Positions 34,536-48,035 of a stretch of DNA of 64,000 bases are shown one piece after another (positions within the stretch are counted from its first letter, which is position 1; every line of letters begins with the position of its first letter). The notes below the pieces were generated by a model. That model was given only the letters and a program-made list of their open reading frames with translations. It made no database searches and was not told the origin of the DNA. The DNA is from Paramecium pentaurelia (taxonomy: Eukaryota > Ciliophora > Oligohymenophorea > Peniculida > Parameciidae). The DNA lies in assembly GCA_905183005.1 (NCBI GenBank), contig CAJJDO010000015.1, positions 74,587 to 138,586 of the forward strand, written 5' to 3'. A program made the position numbers and the translations under genes.

Positions 34536-37500
34536 TCAAAGTTCCTCAGAATTTTTTATTAAATCTATAATTTATTTAAATTCGCTATTAGGATTTTCAA
34601 GCAATTTTTATGGATGATCAAATTCTGTAATTTTTCCATCATTTAAAACCATAATTTTATCTGAATTCATAATTGTAGTCACTTTATGTGCTATTGATAT
34701 CATTGCAGCATTCTAAAAATATTTTTCAAATAACTAAATATTAATAAAAGTTTAATTACATTTTTAACATGTTCTTCAATTTTAGAATCAATATTAGATG
34801 TAGCTTCATCTACTAAAACAATATTTTTATTTTCTAATATACATCTTACAATATTTAATAATTATTTTTCTCCTTATGATAAATTACTACCTGATAAAGC
34901 TATTTCACTTTGTAATCCTTATTAATTAAAACTCTGCATTTCTAATAAACCACATTATTTTGCAACTTCTAAAATATGAGATTCTTCAAATTTATTTAAA
35001 GGATCCAAATTTTATTTTAATGTTCCCATAAAAATAAGAGGATCTTAAGGTATAATTGCAAACTTTTATCTTAATTCACTTATTGAATAATAATTCATAT
35101 TTTTATTCTCTATCTTTATTGAACCTTCTGTTTATTCAAGAATTTAAGTTAAAGCTAATATAATTGAACTTTTGCCAGCTCCAGTTCTTCCTACTACTCC
35201 AATCTATAATGTTTAAGTAATTAGATACTTTTTCTTTTTTGTGTAATTATAATGATAATTCTGATAAAACACATTTAGAATTTGGTCTATATTAGAATGA
35301 GCAATTATCAAGTTGTAAAATTATATTATCTTCTTTATCCTATTTAACATCACTATTATCAGTATCATTTGTATTAGGTGTTATCAAAGAAATAGTTCTT
35401 TCTTCTTATTCAATTTTACTTAATAATTAATATATAATTTACTTTGCTAAATGCAAACATCTTTCAAAACTTATAAGATACATTTAAATATTTCCATAAG
35501 ATATTGTAGAGTTTAAAAGCAATTATGAAGCTGCTTACATTTAATTTAATACTAGTATTGTCAGTTGTTAAGTTTTTCCTGGAAATATAAACTATAATAA
35601 AATAAATAGAATACACAAATTATAAATAACATTGCCTAAAATAGATTTGTAATTGATCCTGCTAATGATTGATACCAATATTAAAAACCATATAGATTAA
35701 TTTAATTACCAAGATCTACATCAACATTTCTTTATTATTAAATAACTACTTTTTCTAGTGGTAAACATGTTCTAACATATGTTATTCCTCTAACAATTTG
35801 TTAAAAAAAAGAAAAGACAGGACTCTTTGATACTGCTTCAATTCTAGTAATTTCTCTTAAACATCTATAATATATTATTGTTAGATAAATTAGAATAATA
35901 AAAAAGATGATTATTAATGGTAATGCAATAGGATTTAAATACAGAAAACCAGCAAATAATGGAAGTAATAGACTTGTTACTTAAATAACTAAATTTTGTA
36001 TTTCATTTGGGAACAATAAATCTATATTGTAAATATCTTTGCTTAATCTATTCATTAATCTTCCTATAAGAATTGTATTGTAAAATTTTGTATATGAGGC
36101 ATTCAATAAACTAAAAATAATTGAATTATGAATTTTCTTTGAAGTTGATAAACCCATTATTAAATAATATGTATTTAACAATACTATTGCTATAATAATA
36201 GGTGATTAAATCAATGGGAAATAAACCATAGCTAAAGTTCTATATTCATCATTTGATAAATCTTATTGGGCCATAACCTAATTACCAAATAATTAACAAC
36301 CCAAAACAATACCAAAATAAAGTATATTACAAAATATTGCTATATATTTACCCATATATGCAAAGACTTATCTTAGAACAGATTTTGATATATCCCCTTT
36401 TTCTTAATCTTCTAATTGAATCAAACTTGATTTAACATCTAAATTATCTGGATCCTCATTTTTATAATGTTTTTATTCAAATTAAATATCAATTATTTCT
36501 TTTTAAGAATATTATTAATCATCATTTAAACCAGCAATTTAATGAAATTTACCTTATTTTATAATCTTTCCATTTTCAATCATATAGATCATATCACATT
36601 CTTATAAATTAGATAAAGAATTAGTAAATAAGATTCTAGTTTTATTCTTAAGATATCCTTATATACATTATTAATGTATCTAATATTTAACTTTAATATC
36701 TAAAGCACTTGTAGGATCATCTAATAAATATATATCTGCATCATTATATATAGCTCTAGCTAAATTGATTCTTTTTTATTATCCACCTGATAAATTATCA
36801 CCTTTTTCTCCTAAAATTGTATCATCTCCATTTTTAAATGAAGCAATATCTCTTTCTAATCCACATATTTTAATAACTTATTTATATTTAAGAGCATCAA
36901 ATTAATTCATAAAAGTAATATTTTTTTTAATACTACCACTTATAATCCAAGGATCTTAAGTAGCTACACTAATTGTTCCATTTACTAAAATATTTCCTTA
37001 TTTTTTATAAGTTTCTCCTAAAATAGATCTTAATATTGTTGATTTTCCAGAAGCAGAACTAAATTTATTAATAAATTAAAATACTTTCCAACAAAAGCTA
37101 TAAATTATCCTTTTTTAATTTCTAAATCTATATTTATTTGAAAAACATTCTAATCTGCTATTTCTTAATTTTCATCATTTATTTCTATTACATCTTCATT
37201 CATTTAATCATTAGATTTCCAACTATAAATACCATTATTTATTTTGATTGCATAATTTATTATTTCATTAAATCTTTCTATCATATTGCATTCCTATTAT
37301 AAAAAATAATTATCAATTCTAGCCATAGAATTTCTTGAAATTTAAAAGTTTTTATATTGATTAGGTAAGACTGTTAAAATATTAAGTATACTATTATAAT
37401 TTTACATCATTATGCTCATTGTTCCAAAATTAACTTCATTTGAAAAATAAAAAATGCATTCCCATGTTAATATTTATACTATTCCATAAATGAGTTAAAT

Positions 37501-38532
37501 AAAAATCATCATTAAAACTTAATTTCTTAATTATTGAAGTTCCTTCTCTCTATATTTTTTTATCTATTAAATATTATATTAAATAATTACTCTTTCTTCA
37601 AAAAAGTCTTCAAAAGAATTCAATTTAACTTGTTTTGCATACATTAATGCTTCATCAACAGCTTTCATTCTATTATCCTTAGCAACCATATATCTCTTTT
37701 AAACAATTCCATACAAATATCCAAATATCAATCCAATTATGGCTTAAATTATTGCTCCAACAGCTGGAACAATTGCTTAATTTCCTAAAGTGATAAATAT
37801 TACTATGAAAGCACTTATTAATTATAATGGAACCGTAAAAATAACTATTGCATTATAAAAATAATTTGAAGCCTAATTTATATCCACTTACATCATGTTA
37901 ATTAGTTCCCCTGTAGAGTAATGTTAAGAACGAGATATTGGAAATTTTAATGTTTTTATTAGTATTTCTTATTATAATGCTCCTTATTATTTAATACTCA
38001 ATAAGGAAGAATAAAATAATTAATATGGCTTTATTAAAGAAAGTGCTATCATATAAATAAGTTGAATAGCTGTAAATAATAACATGCTTGAAAATGAAGG
38101 TTTATCATCTGGTTCATCATATATAAAATATTTTTAAGATTCTTAAGTTATTATTGGCATACATAAGGTTAACCCTGAAACAGCTAAATATAATACTCCA
38201 CAAAATAAGATTAAACCTTTAATTAAGATATTAATGTACATTTATATGAACAGAATAAAGAATTTATAAATTTCTTTATTTTGAAAAAGGCATAAAATCT
38301 TTAATGGGATGTTGACATATTCGATGCTTAATCAACGAGCACTAAGTCTCCTTAAACCAAAGGTTTATTCTTTCCAATCTATTAAAAATTTCTTAAGAAT
38401 TTATTTTACAGCTAATAATCGATATATCCATGTAAAGAAGAAAACTTTAGCACAATTTTTTGAACTGAATTCAACTTATGTCTAGGTTTCTAGTAATGAT
38501 GTTTAATCCTTTGGGTCAATGATTTTTGCCAT
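34536..38532 (-). CDS. ABC transporter, subfamily C (MRP type)
   Basis: Six introns (31, 23 ending AAG at 38217-38239, 26, 23, 25 and 26 nt) give 1280 aa with the short MRP plan: L0, TMD1, NBD1, TMD2, NBD2. The N-terminus has the MRP element KVFFFTWIYRLL. NBD1 has Walker A GNSASGKST (created across an intron), a Q-loop ATQDPW, signature LSGGQQKR and LLDDPTSALD. NBD2 has Walker A GRTGAGKSS, signature NLSQGEKQ and Walker B IVLVDEATSNID, then H-loop IAHKV. NBD1 has Asp after the Walker B Asp, as in many MRPs. It probably exports organic anions or glutathione conjugates. The substrate is not inferable. Confidence 0.93.
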
Positions 38533-40196
38533 AAAATATAATGAATAATGTAACATATATAGATTAATATAAACTTGAAAATATAGAATATAGATAACTT
38601 TTGTATATCACATAAATATATTGTAAATCATAATTATTCTTATAATTTATATTAATTAAATTTCAATTCAGCATTCTATAAGACGAAAAGAAAAAAGGTT
38701 TCTATATTGCCATCAACAAGTTCATTAATTAATAATATTATTTAGAGGGGTTGCTATTCAAATATACATTTTTCCTTTCTTCCAAATGAGTGGATGAACT
38801 TCATGTATTCAATAAATATTCATTAAATCAAAGATCATTCAAAATCAATGAAAGAGAGATTGATATTATATTGCAAATTAACATTGAGTACTCAATTTAG
38901 TAATAACATTTTACTTCCTTGATGTGTTTAGTAATCGCTTAAGATAAATTAAATATGATATTGATCAATCTTTTTATACGAGCGTATTTGCATCATAATC
39001 GTGATAGTGTAGTATTAAATTTGAATGAAATTTAGTTATTGTTCAAGAAAATCTAGTATTTTTTAATTTGTTCGTGTGAAGTTTCTGATTGCATTTGATT
39101 ACAATATGAAAGGATTAGATTCAACAAAACTTTAAAATAAACAATTTTCATTCAATAGCACTCTTATTTTACTTTTATTGCTTTTTATAGAGATCATTAA
39201 GAAAATTATTAATTCTTTGGAAATTGCCATTTACTCACTGAGAGTTTATCAGATTTATAGTGCAATATATTTGGCTAATCACGTTGTCTAATTAATAATC
39301 CAGATGCAAAGAAAAAAAAATTTGTTTTGCGTTTAATAATTAAATAATAATTTATAGAAATGGACAAAATCAAAACCAAAGAGAATGGTACTTAATAAAT
39401 TTTCTTGAAAAAAATCTTTTTCAGGAAGTTAGGAAGTTGTCTATGACAAGCGAAGTAATTAACTTGATTAAATCAAAATTTATTTTATGAGACTTAAGCT
39501 GAGTTCTGATAAAATATATCAAAATGAGATAAAATGCAGAATAAATTATACAAATCAATTAAAAATCAACATTTAATTATTGAAAATAGAAAAATAAAAT
39601 ATAATAGATACTCAACAGCCAAAGTAATCAATAAAATTATTTCAAAAACAAGAGACTTAAACTAAACTAAAAAATTGAAAATTCAATTGTTTTAATTTAT
39701 GAGTATTTTTTATTGATTTTTTTTTAATTTATTTATTGATGGAATCACCATATCAAATGAAAAATTTTGTACAACAAAATAATCAATACACAAAAAATAA
39801 GTAATTTTAGATTTTTTAATATTAAATTAATCTTCTTTATTAATAAACTAGTTTGAACAAGTAAATTTATCCATTCTTTTAAAATTCCAAAACATTTCTA
39901 TTTTCTTATCAAACACAGAGGAATTTTCATTAAATATATTTCCTTTGCTTTTTTATATTTGATATCATAATAAATTTTGAAATTATGGTAACATTAGAAT
40001 TTAATACTTAATAGAAAACTCATTTGTTATGATAAATGTGAATTTTATAATTAGACAATATTAGAATTTTTTAATAACTAAAAAACATTATGTTTATTTA
40101 ATATTGTAATATTTCAGACCTATTAATATTTTGTGACTATAAATTGACTAATAAAAAAATGTACTTTAATTATAATTTCAAATTAATTAAAATTTA
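38533..40196. other. Longest gene-poor region of the window
   Basis: About 1.66 kb. TGA is frequent on the plus strand. The best frame is on the minus strand (38892-39230, 112 codons, starting MAISKELIIFLMISIK), but it has no recognisable features and this length can occur by chance when only TGA stops translation. No tRNA-like cloverleaf was seen. It holds the promoters of the flanking divergent genes. Confidence 0.5.
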
Positions 40197-41342
40197 ATGA
40201 ACTCAAAAAAAAATGATGTGTTTAGTATTACTAAGCCTTAAATATGCTAAAATCACAATTAAAAACTATAATTAGTGTGCTCTGATCCAGAATGTTAGTA
40301 ACATGGATTAATTTGTATTGATTGTTTACTTTAAAACCACTAAGATTGTAAAGCTTATATTAAGAAATATGATGAATTTCTGTAGATATTTTATAATGAA
40401 ATCCAAAAATTTCAATAAAGGAAGGAGAAAGTAAAATAAAATAAAAATTTTTAGAGATTATAAGATGCTTAAACCATTCTACTTAGTCTAGGAAAATTAT
40501 AACAAAAATTTAATGAAATCATGTTAATTTTATAATTAGTAATAGAATATTTTAAATTTTTTAGGATATTGAAACTTTCTTATAATAATAGAATTTAGAA
40601 GATGATGATCAAATAATGATGAAAAATTTGTTTTAGGCTAATTTTGAAGGGGAAAACGAATTAATAAAAGACTTTATCTAAAATTAAGACAAGTATACTT
40701 TTCAAGATTAGGAATATTCTTGGGAGTCTTAAGGGAGATAATTTGTTGAAGATCTATCTCAAATTCTTTAAGATCTATAGAATTTAGAATTTGTAGAATA
40801 AAAATAACCTATAATTTCATATAAATATCAAAAAGTAAAAGGAATAGAAGATTTAAAAGGGATAAATTGTAATATTCAAAAACTTAGATTAGTATTGTAT
40901 TTATTTAAGTATATTAATTAGATAAGAAAATAATTGGGAAGGGATAAGGAATATATTTCCAAAATTTGTTGGTTTAAATAGTTTATAAATTACTGCTATA
41001 AAATCACCTTTAAAAGCTTAAATTTTAGAAGAAATACTAATAGCAATATAATACTTACCTAGATTAGAAAAAGTTAAGATTAATTTAATAGGTTCAAATG
41101 CAAATGAATAAACATTAAGATTAATTCTAAAAATCATTTGTAATAAAAATTTGACAGAATTTGGAATTTCTTTTGGATATAGTTAAATTTTATCAGATGA
41201 ATTTATAAGATAAGTAAACTAATTTAAAGAATTACTAAAAGGAATTTCAAAAATATATATAAGTAATCAGCTACATGAATTTACAGAAAAGTAATAAAAG
41301 TTGCTTAAAACATACATAAGTTAAATTGAATTTATTATGTGA
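40197..41342 (+). CDS. B-box zinc finger protein with C-terminal LRR-like region
   Basis: Introns of 26 and 25 nt; 364 aa. The N-terminal zinc finger reads CQNHNQKLQLVCSDPECQQHG, then CIDCLLQNHQDC, a B-box-type Cys/His ladder. A Gln-rich coiled coil follows (FYNEIQKFQQRKEKVKQN). The last 140 residues (NKNLTEFGISFGYSQIL, ITAIKSPLKAQILEEILIAIQYLP) look like irregular LRRs as found in many ciliate B-box proteins. There is no RING before the B-box. Function unknown; protein-protein scaffolding is likely. Confidence 0.75.
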
Positions 41343-41368
41343 GGACTATATGTGTATTAATTATAAAT

Positions 41369-41839
41369 TCAATCTTAAGGAATTTCTATTTAAAGGTTTT
41401 TTTTTTTAATTCCAACCACCTTTTTTCTTCCACTATCTATGGTTTGTTTTTTTTCTTCTTCATCTGGAGGGGATTTTTGAGAATGAGGAGAATGTTAGTT
41501 AATTATCTCTCTTTCAGATTTTTCATAATCAAGGAACATCTTACCAGTTTGTTTGTTTTATTCTGCCTGTTCTTATTAATACATGCGATTAGTTTTTGTG
41601 AAAGAATTGGTTTAGCTTAAAATTTATGGTTAAGTATTAACATTATCTGTTCGACTTTCTTGTTTGCGATCACAAGAATTGACATATTATTGCAATTTAT
41701 TAATTTCCTCTTCAAGTTTTTTGTTTCTATTTTATTATTTTTTACGAATATAAATGAATAGAGCAATACCCAGGAAAACTAGAAATATAATAACAAACAC
41801 AATTATGTAAATTTCTGAATTATCTGAGTCTTAATCCAT
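41369..41839 (-). CDS. Small single-pass membrane protein
   Basis: Intronless, 156 aa. MDQDSDNSE, then one TM helix (IYIIVFVIIFLVFLGIALFIYI), then RKKQQNRNKK as a stop-transfer signal. The cytoplasmic tail has a short coiled coil (LEEEINKLQQYV), an acidic patch (PPDEEEEKKQ) and a basic stretch (GRKKVVGIKKK). Lack of a signal peptide and the positive-inside rule suggest N-terminus outside or lumenal. No family recognised. It converges with the B-box gene, 26 bp away. A plus-strand ORF through the same DNA is its antisense shadow. Confidence 0.75.
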
Positions 41840-42164
41840 TATTGAAATTTTATTATTTAACTATTAAAACATTATTAGTTTTGTATAAAATAAAAAATAA
41901 TCTAAATTCATTATGAATATATATTATGTATAGCTATAAATATGGAAATACTACAACACTCATCCTTATAATATAAATTTTAAGTCTTATATATATTATT
42001 ATTTTATCATTTAGAATTAACTTAATAATAATATAATAATTATTATTCTATATTTAAGAATGAAGTAGATGCTTCACTTATCAACATAAATTTATAAGAT
42101 AATAATAAAAATATATTTTTTTTTTAAATAATTAATGTTTATTTATTATTGGAATTAAAATAAT
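41840..42164. other. Intergenic region
   Basis: About 325 bp with long A/T runs. It contains the promoter of the small membrane protein and the 3' end of the kinase gene. No ORF. Confidence 0.5.
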
Positions 42165-45100
42165 TCACTATTCTTAATCTTCATTTAGTTAATTCAAAAG
42201 AGATAAAATTTCAAATGCTAATGCCTTCTTTGATTAGAAATTTACTAAATACATTTGCTATCCTTCTTATCCTAAATCAGTATCATCAAAATCACCTATA
42301 AATATTTATATATATGAATTACCATTGGTTGTATTAATAGCAGGATCAGTAAAATAATTGCCAACTCCTTAAACATCATTTATCATGTATTATCCTTTAC
42401 TTATAAAGAATGTATAATATGAGAAAGCTTGAGCAAATTTATTTAAATTTGTTATCTCCTCATTAATATAACCATAATTATTGTTATACTTTACAAATTC
42501 ACCTTTGAAAAATCTTTCGGCTATCCAATATTTATCTAAAGATAAAAATATAATTTAATACTTTTGGTTTCTTCTAAAATTAAAAAGTCACTATAAACAA
42601 CATTAGGATATTCATTTTTCTAGAAATTCTATTACTCTAATGCATCTGAAATATCACTTTTAAATTTTTTCATCAATTATTAGCATATTAAATGAGATCT
42701 ACATTCTTGAATAGCCTCAAGTTATGATTGATATGGGTTGCTGCCAAGAGGAGTTTTTATTACATATAATTCTTCTGGTCCTCCATTCTTTTTTTTCATT
42801 AAAAAGACATCTTTCATCATTCCAAATGCAAATGGTAATTCAGTTCTGATACAAAACCATTTACCTTCTTCTTTTATTATATAATCCTTATTAGGTTGTT
42901 TTCCAATATTATTTATAGATTATAAATTATTATTAAATACCTAATCATTTATTGTTACATTTAAAACTGTAAATACAGTATCTACTACTTTAGTTTATTA
43001 TTCAAAATTAAAAAAATCTCCTTATTTACATAAAGCCTCCATAGCACCATCTTTATTCTTTGGTCTTTCTTATTATTATTTTTTTGATTTAGTTCCTGAT
43101 TATTTAACTTAAGTTGCATTAACAGAAGCACTTCCTAAGGATGATGCCATTTTCTCTGCCAACTAATGAACTTAAAGACCTGCAACATCAACAAGTAAAA
43201 AAAAATCTTAAGCATTCTTAGCTTCATAAACCTTTTTAAATTCCTAGTACATTTTAGTAGTCTTATCGTTTAAATTAAAACCTATTAAGATGATTTGTTA
43301 TTCTATCAAATGATGAAGAGTTTGTGTGATGTCGTCATTAGGGTGAAAATCAACAGGATATGTATGATATTTTTTGCCATGACAAGGAGAATCAGTTATC
43401 AATATTGCTATCTTAAATTTACTCTTCCATTTGAGATTTTTCATCATTTATTCTAAAGCTCCTCTAACATCTTCTGGAGGATCTCGCCCTCCTTCAAATT
43501 TAATATCTTGCATAAATTTTTAAAAATTTTAGATATTGTTGGAGAAGTCAAATTGATAATATGATCCAGTTTTAGGTTTCTATTCAATATCATAATAGGC
43601 AATAGATGAAATATTTGTATCTCTATTAGTCTATTATTTGATAATTTTAAAGGATTCTTAAACACAGCATCTTGCCTGTTCAACATATGGTTACATAGAC
43701 CTAAATAATCATTAATAAATTTATACAGTGTAAAATCAACAACATAACAAATATCTAATTTTCCACATTCTTCTAAAGAACCTTATGTTTTCTTCATCAT
43801 AATTTCTTTGATCATCTTGTTCTCTTATTTTCTGTTCTCTAACCTTTATTGATCTTTCTGAGCTTTTTTTAATTTATTTTCCTAATATTCTTATTCTTTC
43901 AATAATTAAGCTTATTTTTATTCTTCTTCATTTTTTTACTAATTTTATTACATTTCATTTTTTAATTTATTAATCTCATCTTCAAATTTTGATTTATTTT
44001 GATCGCTTGATTAGTTTTGTTATAGTTCTCTTATATAATTTTTATAGGTATTTTCAATAGAATTAAACTGGTCTTTTAATGCAATTTTAGATTCTTCTTC
44101 ACCTTTTAACCTATTATCAAGTTAAGAATTTTAAAATTTTGAATCTCTTAATAGTTTTGTTAGATTTTCAATATTTGAATTTTTTTCTTCCAATTATTTA
44201 TTGAGATAATTAGATTTTTTTTACCAATTAGCTATTTCGCCTCGTGCATCCATAAAATTTTTATGTTCGTACTTTACTTAATTCTCTAAATCATAAATTT
44301 GTTTTTCCAATTAATTTAATTTTTCATCTTTTTATTATAACTAATCCTCAATGCTATTTTTCTCATCATTTAATAATTTATATTTTTTTTTTTCCTCTTA
44401 TAATAAAGCTTATTGCTGATTATAAAATTGTTACATCTATTTCTCATAATCTGGTGTTGTATTCTTTGAATTTTAAGTCATATATTATATTCTCTAGTTA
44501 TTCTAATTCAACTATTAAATTTCAGTATTCTTCGAAACCAATTATTGATTTAGTGATTTGCATTAGTTTTCAAGTTCGCTTATTTTTAAATTTGTTTTAA
44601 ATTAGTCAGATTTATACTTCAATATATCATCATCTTTTTTCTTTTCATCTTCTTCTAATTATTTCAATCTTTCTCTCTCAGTTTAAAGTTGTGTTTAATA
44701 ATTTTTAATTTCTTTATTTTTCTAATTTTGAAGTTCATCTTTTTCATTTTCTAAATTCTAGATTTTTGTTTCTAATTCTCTAATTTAAGAGGTTAATAAT
44801 CTTAATCTTTCATTATTATTATTGGGTTGTTGTTGAATATAGAAATTTTGAGGATAAACTTAATTTGGAACATAAGAAAATTGTTAGGTTTGTTGTTAAT
44901 GATTTTAGTTGTTTTGAATTGGTTGGGGAACCTAATAAATTTGATTTTGGATCCCATTTTGCGATTATATTTATTAAACCTATTAATGGTATTATTATTA
45001 TGCTAAAAATTATTGCTAATATAATTGAAGATAATAAGCCTTGATTTGTTCTGGAGAATAATCTAATAAAATAGTTAAAAAAAATTACTTTATTATTAAT

Positions 45101-45288
45101 AAGCCAGTTGTTCTGGAGTTAAACCTAATAAAATAGTTATGAAAAATTACTTGATTAATAATAAGCCTAGATTTGTTCTGGAGTATAATCTAATAAAATA
45201 ATTAAGAAAAATTACTTTATTGATTTATTTCTTTTTACTGATTAGCATATTGCTAATTTTCAGAGCCTTGTTGGTTAAAGTTTTACAT
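42165..45288 (-). CDS. vWA domain alpha-kinase with coiled-coil N-terminus
   Basis: Five 26-nt introns; 997 aa. Residues 1-75 include three repeated units (YTPEQIQAYYQQ, LTPEQLAYQQQ, YSPEQIKAYYLQ), followed by a Gln-rich stretch and about 370 residues of coiled coil. A vWA domain begins at LDICYVVDFTLSM (MIDAS DxTxS-like) and continues through GGRDPPEDVRGAL and IAILITDSPCHG. The C-terminus is an alpha-kinase: YVIKTPLG (ATP lysine), WIAERFF and NDVQGVGNYFTDPAI, the glycine-rich substrate loop. This is the VWKA-type architecture known from Dictyostelium contractile vacuoles and many ciliates. Likely Ser/Thr kinase; a role at the contractile vacuole is inference. Confidence 0.92.
45024..45215 (-). 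repeat. Tandem exon-intron duplication (three units) in the vWA-alpha-kinase gene
   Basis: Three near-identical 26-nt introns (45190-45215, 45125-45150, 45063-45088), all in the same phase, each followed by an exon of 36-39 nt encoding [YL][TS]PEQ[IL].AYY. The repeat unit of about 65 bp contains both intron and exon. Confidence 0.92.
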
Positions 45289-45406
45289 TTGATAATTTAA
45301 TATTTAATAATGAACACAAAATAAAGCACATAAAAAATATGATAATAGAATTAGGGAATTAATTTATTAATATAAATTATATACATTATATAAATAATAT
45401 ATAATT

Positions 45407-46227
45407 ATGCTTAATTTATAATTGCAAATACCTGGTTCAAATATAGGCTAATATTCTATTAGGTTTCCATAAAGTAAGCAAATTTCAGAACTTATTGAAT
45501 GGATCTATGATAATTTTAATAAGTATATATTATATAAGCTAAATTAGATTTTTTAAATTGTAGAATAAAAATAAAATCAATATATACAATTATGGAAATG
45601 GATAAAATTATCGTTATTCAAATTAATTGTTAAGTTCCTGTCTTAAAAATAATGATATTTTAAAATTGGGTGAAGTTTAATCAGAAAAAGAACTCCATTT
45701 TTATTTAGAATATCAATCATTTATTACAGAAATTATAATTGAAGATGATATTACAATTCAAGAATTAATGGAGTTTGCTTATTGTACTTTCGATATTTCT
45801 AATGATATTAAATTAGATTTTATTTATGAAAACTTTAACTTATCAAATTAAAATATCAAAAAGAAATTAGCAGAATTTAATATTTAAAATAATGGAAAGA
45901 TAAAAATTGTACCCCATAAAATTATTGACAATAATTTAATAAATATTTAGATATTGTTCAGAGATACTGGCAGTAGTATTAAATAATAATTTTTTAAATC
46001 TGATATTTTAGCTAAAATTATTCAAGCAGCAATACAGTATTTAGGATTAAATCAGTAAATTGAATATATTATAAAGGAATATGGCTGCATTGAGTGTTAT
46101 TTATAAAGGCCGCTATTATAATAACGATAAGACTACTTTATCGGAGATGAAATTAGTGGAAGATGATATAATTGAAATTAAGATCTCTTATTGTGGAGGA
46201 TAATCATATTTTGAAATAAAAGATTGA
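45407..46227 (+). CDS. Ubiquitin-like fold protein
   Basis: Introns of 25 nt and 22 nt (46055-46076, ending AAG); 257 aa. The C-terminal part (AALSVIYKGRYYNNDKTTLSEMKLVEDDIIEIKISYCGG) reads as a beta-grasp ubiquitin-like domain: strand, xGRxx, xTLxExxLxxxDxIxI, ending in GGQSYFEIKD. Two earlier stretches may be further beta-grasp folds (LQLQIPGSNIGQYSIRFPQ, and LHFYLEYQSFITEIIIEDDITIQEL). The GG is not C-terminal, so conjugation is unlikely without processing. Function unknown. Without the AAG-ended intron the Ub-like end is lost. Confidence 0.65.
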
Positions 46228-46772
46228 ATAATAATTAGGATATAATATAAATAATCCATATTTTCTTTTATTAATAAACATTTAAATAATCAAAATGAAG
46301 TAGAATTTATTTAATATATCTCTCTTAAGTATATAATATTTTAAATAATTCTAAAATATTAGTATATACAATAATTTTATAATTTATTTCATTTGATAAT
46401 ATATATAGAAGATATTTTAATAATAAAATTAAATAGGATATAAATGACATTTGATAGTGAGTTTAATATATATATATATATAATTTTTTTATTATTATAA
46501 AAAAGGAATGCATTTAACCCTTTTATATGTTTTATGATATACTTTTTATATTACTTAAATTAAATTCTTTTTAATAATTTCTTAAAAAATATATTAAAGA
46601 AATAGAAAATATATTTTAAGAGATTCAAAATAAATTATATTAAATTCATGATTCATTCCATTATGATGTTGCTCATTTAATTAAATTATTTTAAATTTAT
46701 ACTTCAACTTCTAGAATCTTATCAAATAATAAAATATTTATTTTGCAAATAACCTTTAATATATTAAATAAA
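46228..46772. other. Intergenic region with TA microsatellite
   Basis: About 545 bp of extremely AT-rich DNA with an alternating TA run near 46467-46483. Promoter region of the CCT-domain gene. No ORF. Confidence 0.5.
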
Positions 46773-47546
46773 ATGGATTCTCAAGTATAGGGATTTAAGT
46801 TGTACAGTTCTAATCAGAATAATGAAATAATAAATAAACGAAGAAAACTTAGTATTGGAAGTGAAGGTAGTGATTCAACTGGTGAAAAATTAAATGAAAG
46901 CTTCAATAGATTAACTTTAAGTGCTGGAAATCCATAAAGCTCTTTCCAACCTTTTGTTAAGATTCCTATTACTTAAGTTCGACCTCCAGAAAGACCTTTA
47001 ACTCAACCTTCTTTAATGATGGGAATTTAAAAATATCTGAAATTAGGAGAAGATTTGGAGGCTGAAGATCTCTTAACAAAACCTTATAATGATCTTTAAT
47101 AAATCTAGAATCTTCAATAATTACCTCAGTAGAGACTACATTTTATACCATTTGGAATGCCTGCTAATTATAAAAAATTAATGTCGGAGGCAAAGAATGT
47201 TTTAATAGGTGAAATAAAAGTTGAGGAAGAAAGATAAAAAAGAAATATAGATGATTTTTTGATTGAATAAAAACTATTGAATCCAGGTTAAAAATTAAGT
47301 AAAGAAGAAAGGGCAGCCAAGGTGAAAGCATATTTAGAAAAAAAGCATAATCGATTATGGAAATAAGTGAGGTACTTTATTGATTTAATAATCCACAGAT
47401 ACCCAGTTAGAAAAAACCTTGCTGAATTTAGAGAGAGAGTATAAGGAAGATTTACAAAATCTGATAAACCAAGATTCAATTAAAGTCTAATACTATTAGA
47501 TAAAGAAGAAAGAAAAATGGAAACATTAACTAATTCATATGCTTGA
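46773..47546 (+). CDS. CCT-domain protein
   Basis: About 248 aa with a 27-nt intron ending CAG inside the CCT motif. The domain reads SKEERAAKVKAYLEKKHNRLWKQ then, after splicing, VRYPVRKNLAEFRERVQGRF, closely following the plant CCT consensus (RYxxRKxxAExRxRVKGRF). CCT domains bind DNA together with NF-Y-type partners or promote nuclear import. The N-terminus is Ser-rich (RRKLSIGSEGSDSTGEK). The intron is a multiple of three without an in-frame TGA, so retention would insert nine residues into the domain. Likely nuclear regulator. Confidence 0.8.
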
Positions 47547-48035
47547 TCTATTATTATTTAATCTATATGAAAATTTATTTAAGATTTCATATATAACTAA
47601 GTTTGTTACTTAATTATCTACCTTTAAATTTGTTAATAATATATATAGTTAAAATATACTTAAATATAATAAATAAATAAGTTATTTTAAACATAAATAA
47701 ACTTAAAAAGTATTAAAATTTCTTAGAAATATTATTATATGTAATTTCCAGATTAAGAATACTTCTATTATGATTATAATTTATTTAGATTCTAATCATA
47801 AATAAAATAATCATGTTAATATTTATAGAAAAAGAGATATTAATATAAATTGTTTACTTTGGATGTAAATTTAAGAAATAAAATTGAAAGATTTAGATAG
47901 AAAAGCATATCTATTTAAAATCTATTAAATTATTAAAGCTATATGAATAAATCATAAATTTAATTAGTGTGAAGCTTATTATTCAGTATTTTATTTTGAT
48001 GGATTTTAATGAAAATTGATTGATTATTAATATTA
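47547..48035. other. Intergenic region
   Basis: About 490 bp, AT-rich, between two plus-strand genes. No ORF or structure recognised. Confidence 0.5.

Noticed and set aside
38892..39230. 112-codon minus-strand frame in the gene-poor region
   Set aside because: No start context, domain or splice support; frames this long are expected by chance when only TGA is a stop in AT-rich DNA.
41339..41620. Plus-strand 93-aa ORF rich in Phe/Leu
   Set aside because: Antisense to the small membrane protein gene on the minus strand; Phe/Leu richness arises from Lys/Glu/Gln codons on the other strand.
46467..46483. TA repeat as a functional microsatellite
   Set aside because: Short alternating TA runs are common in the intergenic DNA here and carry no further signal.
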